Positions 32,640-43,969 of a stretch of 64,000 bases of DNA are shown here, piece by piece (positions within the stretch are counted from its first letter, which is position 1; every line of letters starts with the position of its first letter). A program made the translations under genes and the position numbers. The stretch spans positions 248,001 to 312,000 of the forward strand of contig JBAOKB010000174.1 in NCBI GenBank assembly GCA_037044905.1. Direction: 5' to 3'. Origin of the DNA: Hortaea werneckii. Its lineage: Eukaryota > Ascomycota > Dothideomycetes > Mycosphaerellales > Teratosphaeriaceae. Under the pieces are notes generated by a model. That model was not told the origin of the DNA. It was given only the letters and a program-made list of their open reading frames with translations, and made no database searches.

Positions 32640-33356
32640 TCATGCGATCCCAACAACGCTGTCAACGACCTTGTTCACAACAGCAAGTGCCAATTCCTGC
32701 ACTTCCACGCTCGTGCCGCTCGCCTCCACGCTCAGAACATCCGTCTCGTCCTTCTGCGGCGCCTCGAGAGGCTTCAAACTGACTCCGCACCATGTAGTCC
32801 TTCATATAGTGGTTCTGCCGGGCCCGCACACGGTCCATCAGCAGCGATTCGGAAGCGTTCAGGAAGACAAAGTGCACCAGGACGTCCGGGTTGTGATAGG
32901 TCGCTAGGCGGAAGACATCGCGGTATTTTCGCTTCAGGGCGCTGCAGGTGACCACGACACCTTCGAGGTCTGAAGAAGCTGCGAGTGTCTTGAGGGCTTC
33001 TTCGCGGAGCAGTATCAGCCAGTCCCAGCGGTCGGCGTCGGTGAGAGGGGTGCCTTCGCGCATCTTCTTGACATTCTCGGCAGTGTGGAACTTGGGATTA
33101 CATGTTAGCCTCCTGTCGTACTGGTAAGAGTTGAGGAAGAATCGCTTACAGTATCACCTTCAAGGTAAGGAAACTGGAAGGAGCTGTGGAGGTGCTCGGC
33201 TACTGAGGTCTTTCCGCATCCTGCCGGTCCCGTGATGACCCAGATGTGCTTACGCTGAGGTTTTGAGGCAGTTGAACTTGATGTGGCCATGCGGCTCAGC
33301 TTCGCAGGTTCATGAGGTGGTGTAGGCGGAAGGTGGGCTACGGCTTGCGCTGACAT
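32640..33356 (-). CDS. Gluconokinase (thermoresistant GntK type), one frame break
   Basis: Exon 1 is complement(33150..33356), with P-loop ITGPAGCGKTSVAEHL and ending LEGDT. The intron 33091-33149 starts GTAAGC, has a GGCTAACATG branch and ends in the less usual CCAAG. Exon 2 continues FHTAENVKKM and GTPLTDADRWDWLILLREEA, with CSALKRKYRD and FVFLNASESLLMDRVRARQN, all GntK hallmarks. After FEA an extra base at about 32767-32771 (GCCTCTCGAG on the coding strand) throws the frame. The alternative frame gives the expected end LEAPQKDETDVLSVEASGTS to the TGA at 32640-32642. The enzyme phosphorylates gluconate to 6-phosphogluconate, feeding the pentose phosphate pathway. An inner ATG at 33290 is an alternative start. 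Confidence 0.88.
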
Positions 33357-33987
33357 GGTTGCGATCTCTAGGAAGTAGGTGCGATAGTGTCAAGAGAAGA
33401 TGAGGTCGTGTAGGAGACACTGCTGAAGCTGTATACAGAGGGTAAGGGATGTGAAGGAATGTAGACAGAATGGAAAGGCTGCAAGGTTAGAGGGAGGTCG
33501 CGATCTGATCTACCTCCACATGTGGTCCGAAGGCATTCTTTGCCCTGACGGCCACCGGAAGGTTATATCGGGTGTTCCTGCTGAACATGGCGACCCCCAG
33601 TGAGCGGTCAGAGCAACGGCAAGCGACCCCATTTGCTACGCCGCGGTTCAGTTGAAGTTACAGAGGTGGGAGCACGCGACAGAATTGAGCCGGAGAGCCT
33701 GCATCAATTGCCGCGATCCCTGTCAATGGAGTCATTTGGGGGCGACAGAATGCCAAGAACGTTGGGGGCGTCACAGCAAAAGCCGAGTCTTTCCCCAGAA
33801 CCGTACACAGAGCATCCCGCACGAAGCTATACGCATCGTCGGGGCTGGATCAGAGACAGAACAGGAGATTTCATCCGGCAGAGGATCGCAGTTGGTGTTC
33901 GTAATCATACGGCAATGCCTACGCTATACAGGTCTCTAAAAACGCTCATTATGTAAATCAAAACGCCTTTGGCCTCTGTGAAAGGGC
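33357..33987. other. Intergenic region, gluconokinase promoter and P5C dehydrogenase 3' end
   Basis: A 118-codon plus-strand frame at 33600 starts with GTG and has no recognisable motif, so I do not call it. No other element is visible. Confidence 0.45.
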
Positions 33988-35807
33988 TCACACATGGTTA
34001 GACGGGTAAAGAACGCTGGTGTCGTTCACGAACTGCTCCTTAATGGCACGCATGCTCACGAACCTGGACTGCAGGTTGGTGGAGCCAGCCTTGTCGTTCG
34101 TACCGGATGCACGCGCACCTCCGAACGGCTGCTGGCCGACGACAGCTCCCGTGGACTTGCAGTTGAGGTAGAAGTTTCCAGCGCTGTTCCTCAGGTTCTC
34201 CTCTGCTGTCCGCAGAGCCATGCGGTCCTGAGCGAAGATGGCACCAGTAAGGGCGTAGTCTGAGGTCTCGTCGATGGTCTTGCAGATGTCATGGTACGCT
34301 TGCTCGGGGTTCTTGGTGTCATCGTAAACGTAGACTGTCAAGATGGGCCCGAAGAACTCCTTCTGCATGTTAGGGTGCATTGGGTTCTTCGTCTCGTAGA
34401 TCGTCGGGTGAATGAAGTAGCCTTCACTGCCGTCGTACTTGCCGCCAACAATGCAGTCGAGCTCAGAGTCATTCTTAGCTTCGTCAATTGCACCAGACAG
34501 CTTGTCGAAAGAGCCCTTGTGGATGACGGGGCCGATGAAGTTGTCGAAGGATTCTGGTGAGCCGATCTTGAGCTTCTGGGTCTCTTCAATCAGCATAGGC
34601 TTGGCCTGATCCCAAAGGCTCTTTGGCCAGTATGCACGAGATGTAGCAGAGCACTTCTGGCCCTGGTACTCGAAAGCGCCACGGACGGTGTTGATGACAG
34701 CATTCTCGACGTTCGCAGAGTGATGGATGAGATGGAAGTTCTTGCCGCCAGTCTCGCCGATAATACGAGGGTATCCCTGGTATTTGCCTTCCGCGACGTT
34801 GTTGGCAATTTGGCCGTACAGAGAACGGAAGACAGCTGTGGAGCCAGTGTAGTGAAGAGCGGCAAATTGCTTGTGCGAGAGCACGGTCTTGGTGACCTCA
34901 ACAGCATCGCCAGGAACAAACTGGATCACGTCCTTTGGAAGGCCGGCTTCAAGGAGGATCTGGTAGACGAGCCAGTTCGACGCCATAGCGCTGGGGCTAG
35001 GCTTCCAAACCACCACGTTACCCATAAGGGCTGGCGCAGCGGGAAGGTTGCCGGCGATTGCTGTGAAGTTGAAAGGCGTGATGGCGTACACGAAGCCCTC
35101 CAATGGCCGGTATTCCACTCTGTTCCACACGCCTGGGCTGTTGTGCACTGGCTGCTGTCCGTACAACTCTTGCGCGTACTTGACGTTGAATCTGAAGAAA
35201 TCGCACAGCTCCGCGGCGGAGTCGATCTCGGCCTGCCAGGCATTCTTGCCCTGTCCGAGCATCGTCGCTGCCATGATGTCGTATCTGTACTTTCCGCTGA
35301 CAAGGTCTGCGGCCTTAAGGAAGACAGCCGCTCGGTCGGCAAAAGGCAGGCTTTCCCATGAAGCCTTGGCCTTGAGGGCGGAATCAATCGAGGCGCTCAC
35401 GTCGGAGGCGGAGGCACTGGACCAGGAGGCGATGCTGTCTTTGTGGGACATGGGGAACGGCTGCTGGCTGACATTCGCCGTCTTCGTCTCTTTTCCGTTC
35501 ACGACAATCGGCACTTCAAGCGGCGATCGCTGGCGGAGGGACTTCATGGCAGCAGCCAGCTTCTCGCGGTCGGCAGAGCCCTTCTCGTAGTGTTTCTAAT
35601 GGACGTCAGCTTTTGCTCCGGAGACCTAATCGCTCTGGCTCATACGTTGGGCTCATTGTTGATTTGCGGAACCTGGAAGTTCGCAAGGTTGGCAAGGCCC
35701 TTCTTCTGCACAGCTCGTGAGCTGCTTATCGCAGAAGCTGGCGCCTTGGCGGTCCTGGGAGACTGCCGAAGGCATTGAGATACCGGTCGCAGGCTGACAG
35801 TGACCAT
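33988..35807 (-). CDS. put2: Delta-1-pyrroline-5-carboxylate dehydrogenase, mitochondrial
   Basis: The model is complement(join(33988..35595, 35646..35807)), 589 residues. The intron is 50 bases (GTATGA...CATTAG, branch CTGACG). Exon 1 encodes an Arg/Ser-rich mitochondrial presequence (MVTVSLRPVSQCLRQS) and then FQVPQINNEPN|KHYEKGSAD, as in ALDH4A1/Put2. Catalytic Glu lies in IIGETGGKNFHLIHHSA and catalytic Cys in FEYQGQKCSATSRAY. The NAD-binding WKPSPSAM and GSTAVFRSLYGQIA segments are present, with GGARASGTNDKAGS near the end. The enzyme oxidises glutamate-semialdehyde/P5C to glutamate, the second step of proline catabolism, in the matrix. No frame break is present over 1.6 kb. Confidence 0.96.
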
Positions 35808-36173
35808 GATTGCAAATCACGCAACCCCAATACTCTAAAGATGGAAGAAGATGGTGAATTGAAGCAAACAGGAAAAAGATATCGGCAGCAATGTTTTGGA
35901 ACTTTTGCTGGTTGCTCGTGCGGCTACCGTCGGCTTGCTCAAACACGCCCCGCAATCCAAAGAGAGCACAAGCCAGCTATCTCCGCGCTACGCTACCCTT
36001 TCTGAAGTCGGCCCTTGAGGTTTTCGTCGAACTTTACCATGCTTCACGCTCGCTGATTGGTACCCATACCAATGCCTCTAGATGATAAAGTGTTTCTTGA
36101 AAGCGCCAAAGCGAGCTCGGCGAGATCTGCCGCGGGCGATCCTCGTGCTGTAAATACCAGTCGTGATAGATCA
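35808..36173. other. Short intergenic region
   Basis: It holds the put2 promoter and the 3' UTR of the branched-chain E2 gene on the same strand. Nothing else is visible. Confidence 0.45.
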
Positions 36174-37636
36174 TCATCGCATGTCCACCATCATGCTCCG
36201 GGTTCCTCTAGCAGCGCCCTTACTCTCTCGGCGCACCTTGCACATTCAGCACCGTCCACGACGCGATGGTCAGCGCTCCAGCTCAGCACCAACTCCTCCC
36301 GACGTACGAGGACCTCATTCTCGTCGAATGCAGGCACAAGCTTGCTCCGGCCAACGCCCAGGATACCGACCTGCGGCTCACTGATGACAGGCGATACAAC
36401 CCCACCACCAATGTTGCCAATGTTGGAAACAGTAAATGAGCCGCCGCTGAAATCGCCTGGAGCCAGCTTGCCGCTACGAGCCTTCTCTGATAGCTGTTTG
36501 AGTTGTTGTGAAATCTCGACGATGCTGAGATCCTGTACGTTCTTGACCACTGGCACTAGTAGGCCAGACGGCGTATCGACCGCCACGCCAAAGTTGTGTG
36601 AGCCACGGTACGTGAGCTCTGGCTTCTTTGGGTCTTGAGTATGCAGCGAAGCATTCAGCAGAGGATGGTGCTGGAAGGCCAAGCTCACCGCTTTCAAGAC
36701 GAAAGGAAGGTGTGTGAGCTTCTGTTCTTTCGATGTAGCCGATGCATTGAGCGTCTTGCGAAGGCTTGTGATGTTGCCCATGTTTGCTGTGCACGAGTAC
36801 AGGAAATGGGGAATGTTCAGTGACTTGGTCATCGTCTTGAACATCTGGTTTTGTACCGGTGACAATGGTACTCTGCGATCCTCCTGAGTAGAAATGGATT
36901 TGGTTTGTTGTGGTGCTTGTGGCTGCTTTTGCTCGTTTGCATGGCGGTGAACGTCTTCTTTGAGCACTCTTCCATCTTTGCCAGTGCCTCTAATATCGGC
37001 AATATCAACTTTGAGCTCCTTTGTCAGATGCCTGACCGCTGGCGTAGCCAATGTGCGCTTGTCCCATTGCTGCTGCCCGTCTCGTTGACTAGACGTGCTT
37101 TGCGTATCTGAGCTCTTCGCCGTCACACTAGGCTCAGCGACATCCTCCTGTGTTACGCCTTCAGCTTCAATTTGTTGTTCCCGTACGCTCTCCTCGGCAT
37201 CACTGCTGTCAAACGACCTGTTGGCGCTTTGCCCGCCTGATGAATCTCCACCCAGGTTCTTCGCGTCTGAATCGCTGATATCGCCTTCTATGTCTATATC
37301 TACCAAAGGCTTTCCAGTCTTTGCGACATCGTCTTGGTCGTAGTGCAGCTTTTTGATCACCCCGTCGAAGGGACTGGTAATCTCCACCGAGGCCTTGTCT
37401 GACTGAACCTCACACAGCTTGTCGAACTGCTCGACACGTGCACCAGGCTGTACGAACCACTGGATGAGCTGCACTTCTGTGATACCCTCTCCAATATCGG
37501 CTAATAGGAACGGCTTGACGATCTGGAAGCGAGGCGAAGTATGAAATCGGCGGTCTAAGAGCGGACGAAGGAGCGATGTGTTAGGCGTTCGGAAGGAACG
37601 TGCAGCCCAAGGGCTGGCTGTTCTTAGAGCATTCAT
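36174..37636 (-). CDS. Branched-chain 2-oxoacid dehydrogenase E2 (dihydrolipoyl transacylase)
   Basis: The ATG at 37636 gives a mitochondrial presequence (MNALRTASPWAARSFRTPN). The lipoyl domain has CEVQSDKASVEITSPFDGVI, with the lipoylated Lys in DKA. A Ser/Gln linker leads to the E3/E1-binding domain (ATPAVRHLTKELKVDIADI and RGTGKDGRVLKEDV). The catalytic domain ends with LSWSADHRVVDGAECARCAE, which has the His and Asp of HRVVDG. The frame as read stops after LLEEPGA at 36191. One missing base in the CCCGG run near 36198-36202 would restore the expected family ending, SMMVDMR, with a stop at 36174-36176, which aligns with the end of human DBT. The enzyme is the core of the complex that degrades leucine, isoleucine and valine keto-acids in mitochondria. 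Confidence 0.93.
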
Positions 37637-38523
37637 GATGAAAAGGAGAAGAGACCACCTACACAACTGAGAATGAGAGCCCTCACATCTTGTAGTCCAC
37701 GTGTGAAGGAACATTAATGACCATGTTGACAGCGTCGGCTTAAGGAAGGAATGGCCGAGGTTAGCCGCTGTGACACTAAACCCAGTAAGGCAGGAACTGG
37801 TAGTGAATACTATGTAGTGTCCAACAAGTACAAATGGAGATATATGTGTCATGACACACATGCGGATCCAATCATATAGCTGCAACCCAATAAAGATTCC
37901 TAGTTACCTACGCTCAGAGTTGCGAAATTGACACGCCTCAGCGACGCTTTGACCAAAACATACACCTGGCCATTGACATGTACGCACATACGAAATGTAC
38001 CTAGATATGGAGCCACCCATGTGGAACGCGGTTGTGAAACCCACGACCACGTCCTGGATTCGATTTAGTGTTGGAGAAGTTCTCTGCCACTATGTGGCTA
38101 TAAGCCGATTAACTGCTAATTCTCTTCATCGAGAACGGCGGATCGATATCTGATATCCGAGCAGAGGTCCTCCCTTTCTCGGCCCACCTTGAAGTTGGCC
38201 CTTGGCGTGTGTTTTGGTTGTCCGCATATGGACACGACAGACTTGTGCGGCCCAGTTATGGCGGCGGCATCTGGAAATCTACCCTGCTGGAGTCGCATTG
38301 TGCGATGCTTCGAGATAGACTATTGTTTTTCCCTACCACAGATCAGATCGGATCGAGGCCGCCCGGTCAGGAAAGAACTTTTGCCAATCTTCTCGCCTTA
38401 ATATTCCTCTCATCCTGTCTCTTGATTGTCATGGGACTTCTTGCGCCACTCTTCATGCCATTCCCTGAACTTTCGATGGCGGCTGTACTGGTAACTTTTA
38501 CCATTGGACGTGAAGAAGCAAGA
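37637..38523. other. Intergenic region
   Basis: It holds the promoter of the branched-chain E2 gene and the 3' end of the next minus-strand gene. A plus-strand frame at 38209-38694 is mostly the hydrophobic antisense of a Lys/Glu-rich gene and is not called. Confidence 0.45.
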
Positions 38524-39096
38524 TCAGTCGTCCCAAATAGCGGCCTTCGCCTTTTCTTTTTCGGCTTTCCTCCGTTCCTCCTCCTCTTTCGCCTGATCGC
38601 GTCTTTTCTTCTCCTGCACCTTCATAGCTTGATCATATTCCCTTTGCTCCTTTGTGCGTCTCGGGAGCCTTTTGTCCAATTCCAGCAGCGATAAGCCTGC
38701 TGGCCACAGCCGTAGATTTCTCCGGCCTTTTTTCTTCACCCGTACTTCTTACACGCGGAGCTGGAGAGTTTTCACCACTGCTAGACTGTTCGCCTGAGGT
38801 GCCATCGAACCCGTACGGAGGGAATGTCTGGTAGGGCATGCCTGTGGAAGTCTTGCTCGAGCTGTAAGAAGGGATGCGGGGGTCGGCGGAGGAGCTTCAG
38901 GGTAGTCGGAGGGTGTCACTTGCTGAACTGGAGTCTTTACGCCTGAATCGCTTCCAGCGTCGTGTCCGTCGTCTGCCTCATCTTCCCAGGAATCTGCAGG
39001 TTGTGCTTTACTTCTGCTCGGGGCTTTCTTGGAGTTCTCGGAGAGGTTGAGCTTCTCCAATGAGGATGTCAAAGATCGAGATGATGTTGAAGACAT
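38524..39096 (-). CDS. Small conserved fungal protein with charged C-terminal helix, two frame breaks
   Basis: The ATG at 39096 (MSSTSSRSLTSSLEKLNLSE) is followed by a disordered acidic segment with DSWEDEADDGHDAGSD. At a GGGGG run (38878-38882, CCCCC on the coding strand) the frame must shift, after which IPSYSSSKTSTGMPYQTFPP and then ASRLIAAGIGQKAP read cleanly. A second shift at 38663-38665 (CCC) gives RRTKEQREYDQAMKVQEKKR and ends AKAAIWDD at 38524. Pieces in all three frames join into one sensible protein of about 190 residues, so the breaks are probably sequence error. The C-terminal helix with the terminal AIWDD looks conserved in Pezizomycotina, but I know no function. The frame is also open up to an ATG at 39210 (MAERTLLVDVWDRV), an alternative start. 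Confidence 0.65.
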
Positions 39097-39647
39097 TTCG
39101 AGTGTATTACAGACTGCTAGTCGAGCACTTAAATCTGAACGGAAAGGAATATGAAGACCTTGCGTCAATACACGGTCCCAAACGTCTACCAGTAGCGTAC
39201 GCTCTGCCATTTTGCAGCTTCCGTAACGTGGGGAGAGCAGGGATCTAGAGCCTCGAACAACTCAATTCGAATTGACGACGTCACTGGCGCTTGACCACAT
39301 GGACCTGCATGAACTTCACAGTGTCGGTACCAAGGCGATGGAGAGGGTGAAGGCAATGGTCTTTTCCACGCAATAAGCCAGATTCATTGATCACCTAGGT
39401 AAAGGTTTACTGTAATGACAACAACAGCCAAATCGCAAGAACACACCAAAGTTATGTCCGGGCATAAGGGTTGCTGCGAGATCGGAAGAGGGGCTTATTC
39501 CCGACAGAGTTCACTGGAAAGATATAACCTCTTTCTTACCAAGGCTGATTGCATACCATCTAATGATTAGGTCTTAGAGGCATCTTGCTCACCCGTTCTT
39601 CATCTTCACCATCAAGTGTCTCTTTTTCTTCATTCCATCTTTTCAAA
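39097..39647. promoter_or_regulatory. Divergent promoter region
   Basis: This lies between the small minus-strand gene and the SCS-like fusion gene. No specific site is called. Confidence 0.4.
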
Positions 39648-41797
39648 CATGCGCGGGCTTCGAGCGTGCCCGATCAAGCCCAATACCAGGAAGTCGGGTC
39701 CATAGCGTCAGGACGCTCGTTCTCCTCTTCGACTACCTGGAGGTCCTATGATGATACGGTCCAAAATATCCGGATAGGCCAACACACTAGAGTCATCTAT
39801 CAAGGCTTCACTGGACGTGTGGCAACGGGGAATGCGAAGGACAGTTTAGCATATGGCACTAATATCGTAGGAGGCGTAACACCAGGCAAAGAGGGAGAAC
39901 ACCTCGGCCTGCCCTTACTGCCTGACTTGAAGAAAGCAAAGGATCAGCTCAAGCCGGATGCAACAGCGGTCTTTGTGGCTGCCCTCAATGTGGCAAAGCT
40001 ATTGAAGATGCCATTGAGGCAGAGATCCCCCTTATTGTTGCTGTAGCTGAACATATACCATTGCACGACATTATGAGGGTACGAAGAATTTTCCTTACAA
40101 AGACCTAAGGTTCAAGAGCCATGCTGACAGCAAGCAGGTTAGTAGCATACTCAAGACTCAATCTAAATCCCGGCTGGTGGGTGCGAATGCTCCAGGAATC
40201 ATTTCGCCAATTGGGCAGTGTCGCATAGGTTTCCAGCCTTTGCCTACGTTCGCACCTGGGCACATTGGTATCGTGGCCAAATCCGGCACGCTTTCATATG
40301 AGACTGTCGCCTCCGTTACTCGCTCCGGTTTGGGCCAGAGTCTGTGCATAGGCATGGGCGGCGACATCATAGCTGGAACCAACCTTGTGGACGCCCTGAA
40401 GGTATTTGAAGCGGACCCGGAGACGAGGGGATCATCCTGGTTGGTGAAGTCGGCGGCCGTGCTGAGGAGGATGCGGCCGAGTGGATCAAAGACTATCACC
40501 GCAGGGTCTCACAACCAAAGCCGATCGCTGCGCTAGTCGGCGGGCTCAATGCACCTCCAGGCCGGATCATGGGTCATGCGGGTGCATGGGCTGCGAGAGG
40601 TGAGCGCAGTGCGAAAGAAAAATACAGTATCCTGCAGCAGGCAGGTGCAACAATGGTCGACCATCCCGAGAATTTCGGTGGCGTGATGAAAGCTTTACTT
40701 TCCCAATCTGGACGAGATCCACAAAGGATAATGAAGGATGCAGCAAACCAGAAGCGAGGGTACCATACCCAGAGACAAAGGCCATCTCTCAGCGCCCGAC
40801 AGTCAAGACTGGCACAGCTGCAGCAGCAGAAGCGTGATCTTGTCCTGTCACCTCATGGAGCGGCCGCCCCGCTTGAACCCTACCTCGATCAGGTAGATGG
40901 TATATCACTCGTGCGAGAATCAGAGCCTCACGATGCGTTTTATATCGGAATCACGGTTGACCGCACAGAGCGGGCGCCGTGTATTGTTACTTCTCCAACT
41001 GCGAGCAGGGCGCAACTTGAGAGGCGGGTACGACGGTTTGCGTATGATTGGCGACAAGGACCTTCGGAGGCTACCATTAAGCAAGCCATTGAGCATATGC
41101 AGCTCGATGCAGCACCGCCTGCAGCAAGGGCTCAAGTCAGTGGCTTGATGCAAGTGCTGCAAAGATGTACAAGGAGACTGAAGCTGTGACATTGTCGGGC
41201 TCGGTGAGTGTAGATGAGAAGGGCAACCTGCAGATCCATCAGCCGAGCATAATCGCGCAGTTCGATGACGCCGCATTCAGAAGCGGCAAGCGCCAAGAAG
41301 ACATCCATAGCCTTCGGCAGAAGGACGCAGAAGTGCCTGAAGAAGTTGAAGCAGAGAAAGACGGCATTGTCTTTGTCAAGCTCGACGATCCAGAAGCCAA
41401 CATCGGTACACTCGTGAACGGTGCAGGGCTCGCAATGAACACGGTAGATGCGCTTCGTCTTCACGGAGGCAAAGCCACGAACTTTTTGGACACTGGAGGC
41501 AAAGCTACCAGTGAGACTGTGAAGAAGAGTTTTGAGCTCATCCTTCGGGATCCAAGGGTGAAAGTCATCTTCGTGAACATTTTTGGTGGTCTCACTGATG
41601 GCGGGATGATCGCTGAGGGCGTGTTGTTAGCGTTCAAGGAGGTCGACATGAAGGGCAAGCCCGTAGTGGTGAGGATCCGAGGAACGAACGAAGAGACAGG
41701 ACAAAGGATCATTGCAGAATCCGGTCTAGCTCTGGAAGCTTTTGACGGCTTTGCAGAGGCGGCAGATAGAGTAGTTGAGATCGCAAATAGCAGCTAG
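39648..41797 (+). CDS. Fused alpha/beta succinyl-CoA synthetase-like protein, several frame breaks
   Basis: The alpha half comes first: IYQGFTGRVATGNAKDSLAY (CoA-binding fold), IPLIVAVAEHIPLHDIMR, then intron 40079-40137 (GTACGA, GCTGACAG, AAGCAG), GANAPGIISPIGQCRIGFQP, IGIVAKSGTLSYETVASVTR and IMGHAGAWAARGE, with the phospho-His in GHAGA. A middle part of about 250 residues resembles a shortened ATP-grasp. The end is the beta CoA-ligase domain: LVNGAGLAMNTVDALRLHGG, FVNIFGGLTDGGMIAEGVLL and VVVRIRGTNEETGQRI. One-base breaks are needed near 39998, 40427-40430 (GGGG) and 41131-41140. The ATG at 39648 is also out of phase with the next codons, so either a further base is missing or another start is used. 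A Ser/Arg-rich N-terminus suggests mitochondrial import. The fusion is not the ordinary LSC1/LSC2 pair; its acid substrate is unknown. Confidence 0.8.
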
Positions 41798-42135
41798 GAC
41801 CCGATATCCCGGTTGGGTTGCCGTGGTCTTAAGCTATCTACTGAAAGGTCGAAACTTGAACAGCGGGTGAAGATTGATCCGCGACAGTCATTCGACCATC
41901 TGAACTGCCATGTCGCCTCATTAGTCTGATGCCACCTTTCTCACGCGGACGCCGGAGCCTAATAACAGCAAGTCTGGTAGTCCCCAGGACTTTTCCCGAC
42001 GCCGGACGCGCCCTGCTATATATCGATCATAAGCACCATGTCCGCCCTCTGCACTTTTTACAAGCCGTAGCTTGCACTTCTCATACTCGTAATCGTCATT
42101 GCATAAGGTGGTGCCAGGTCCACATTGGGGAAGCT
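41798..42135. other. Convergent 3' spacer
   Basis: It lies between the stops of the SCS-like fusion and the SUMO gene. No element is visible. Confidence 0.45.
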
Positions 42136-42485
42136 TCAGCAGCCGCCGATCTGCTCCTGGTGCACTTCAAGTGTGTCACCGTCCGCCATTTCGAGCTGCT
42201 AAAAGTCAGCAAGTTCCACGACGCGGGGGCTCAAGCTTGTCGACTCACCGTCTCAGGGTTGTCCGTAGGGTTCACTCTCGTCCCATCGAACAAGAAGCGA
42301 CAGCTTCGGATGTCCTTGCCTTGGCGCTCACAGAATGCATCCATGAGCTTCTTCAGCTGGGTTGTGCGCTTGATCTTGAAGAAAACTTCGTTGTTGTTGT
42401 CGGTGACCTTGATGTTCAAGTGCTCGGAGGCTTGAGGCTCCTCCTTCTCGCCTGCTGGGGAGGGCGAGGGCGGTTGGTCAGACAT
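42136..42485 (-). CDS. smt3: SUMO (Smt3-type) precursor
   Basis: The model is complement(join(42136..42195, 42249..42485)), 98 residues. The intron 42196-42248 starts GTGAGT and ends TAGCAG and lies between codons (NPET|LEMADGD). The beta-grasp fold is clear: HLNIKVTDNNNEVFFKIKRT, KKLMDAFCERQG and RFLFDGTRVNPTDN, then DGDTLEVHQEQIGGC. The di-glycine is followed by a single Cys, so a Ulp-type protease must remove one residue to expose the mature Gly-Gly end. The N-terminus is disordered and acidic, as in other SUMOs. The protein is conjugated to lysines of nuclear and septin-type targets. The second exon is only 60 bases, which is why the open frame alone ends without Gly-Gly. Confidence 0.96.
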
Positions 42486-43969
42486 TTTGCTTGGGAAGGA
42501 CTGTTGGTTGTGGTTCGAGGATGGGTAGGCGCAGGTGTCTTGAAGTCGCGAGATTCCTCAGCTACTTGAAGGGCCGCCAGTGCGCGTGTTGCAGAATGTG
42601 AATCGCGAGGTTGTTGACTGCTTTGTAGTGGCGTTCTGTTCATGCACATGTTAGCGTATCTATCGCTTGTTCGAGGTATCCCAGTGATAGCACCCCACTG
42701 GTTATGAGAGCGCTGTACTGAACATCAGGTTGCCAAGTACATACCTAGTAGCCCTGCACAGTGATCACAGACGCTTGCTATACGGAAAGGGCATCGTGAA
42801 GAAGAGGAAGTGGTGGGGTTGAAGTCGTTCTCATTGTGGCCCGTGCGCACGGTCACGAGCCTTGAAGTTGAGGTTGAGGCGAAAGTGACGGCGGAAGAGA
42901 TCACCACAAGCGTTCATCTGATCTTTTGCCGCCCGGCCTTTGAGTGAATCCTCTGATCGTTCCATCACTCCGTCTGCGCAGCAATGGTAACACGCCAAGC
43001 ACAAATACTTAATATACAACACTGGAACAATCTGACCTTGGCACAGAAGCCCGAAGATGGACTCAAGGTAGAGCCTGCCTGCCATCCTCAAGCATGTGCT
43101 ATCCAAGGTGAGAATGCGACAAGCAGATGGAGATGCCTGAAAGCTAACTCATACGAGATTGCATACAAAAGAACAATTTCAAGGAAGAACGATGCCAAAA
43201 GCAGGCGAGTACCTGCCTGACGCTGTCGCTTTGAGTCGTATCACGTTGCTAATTACGAGCGCAGATTGATGCCCTCTATGAGTGCTGCAATCTTTTCTAC
43301 CAGCGGAACGGCGATGATGCGTCTGTAGTGAGCTGCCCAAAAGCCAATCTTCTCCGGCTCAAGATGAAGCAGCGAGCGGAGAGCGTCAAATAGCCCACGC
43401 TTGGAAGATGTCTCGGCGTACAAACTCCCTTTCAGCGTAGCATAGAGCTGTAAATTGTAGATACATATGGCCAATCTCTGGCTCACAGTTATAGATGTCA
43501 CGCCCACGGGCTCAAGACTCGCATCCCATCTCTACCGGAACGGAGGGCAAATGGAGGCGTCCCCTCTTCGAAGGTCACTCTTAGACCACCGGAGCACGCT
43601 AATGAGGCCTCTGTGGACCTGTACAAACATCGAAAAGTTCGCACCGAGACTCTAATGGTGGCCTGTAAAGACATTGTTGAAAAAGAGAAAGAAAGGACGC
43701 ACGTGTGAGCGCGAGATGGAAGAGGTTTTTGATAGCCGGGCACCCTCACTGACAGATTATGCAGGCGTGCCAGAAGTCGTAAGAGAGCCGACTGCGCGGG
43801 GACGCTAGGTACCAATTGCTACGTTGCTTGCCCGAAGCAAACGGCTTCTGCTACCTGACGGTAGTCTGCCACTTTCTATTTGGCTGTCCACTGCTTCGTT
43901 TTACATTTTGTTGCTTTCAAAAGAAGTGCTAAGCTCATAGATTCACCTTGCCAGGTCAACACTCGTATC
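42486..43969. other. Long divergent intergenic region
   Basis: About 1.48 kb lies between the SUMO and nucleoside hydrolase starts. Minus-strand frames at 42831-43106, 43253-43507 (ending LVEKIAALIEGINLRS) and 43498-43815 look partly protein-like but have no family match or splice model that I can support. The rest should be promoter. Confidence 0.4.

Noticed and set aside
33600..33956. 118-codon plus-strand frame
   Set aside because: It starts with GTG, has no motif and lies in a promoter region.
38209..38694. Hydrophobic plus-strand frame
   Set aside because: The hydrophobic part is the antisense of a Lys/Glu-rich coding helix, a known artefact.
43253..43815. Minus-strand frames with protein-like endings
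   Set aside because: I could not find splice sites that join them in phase, and I recognise no family; left as a note in the intergenic entry.
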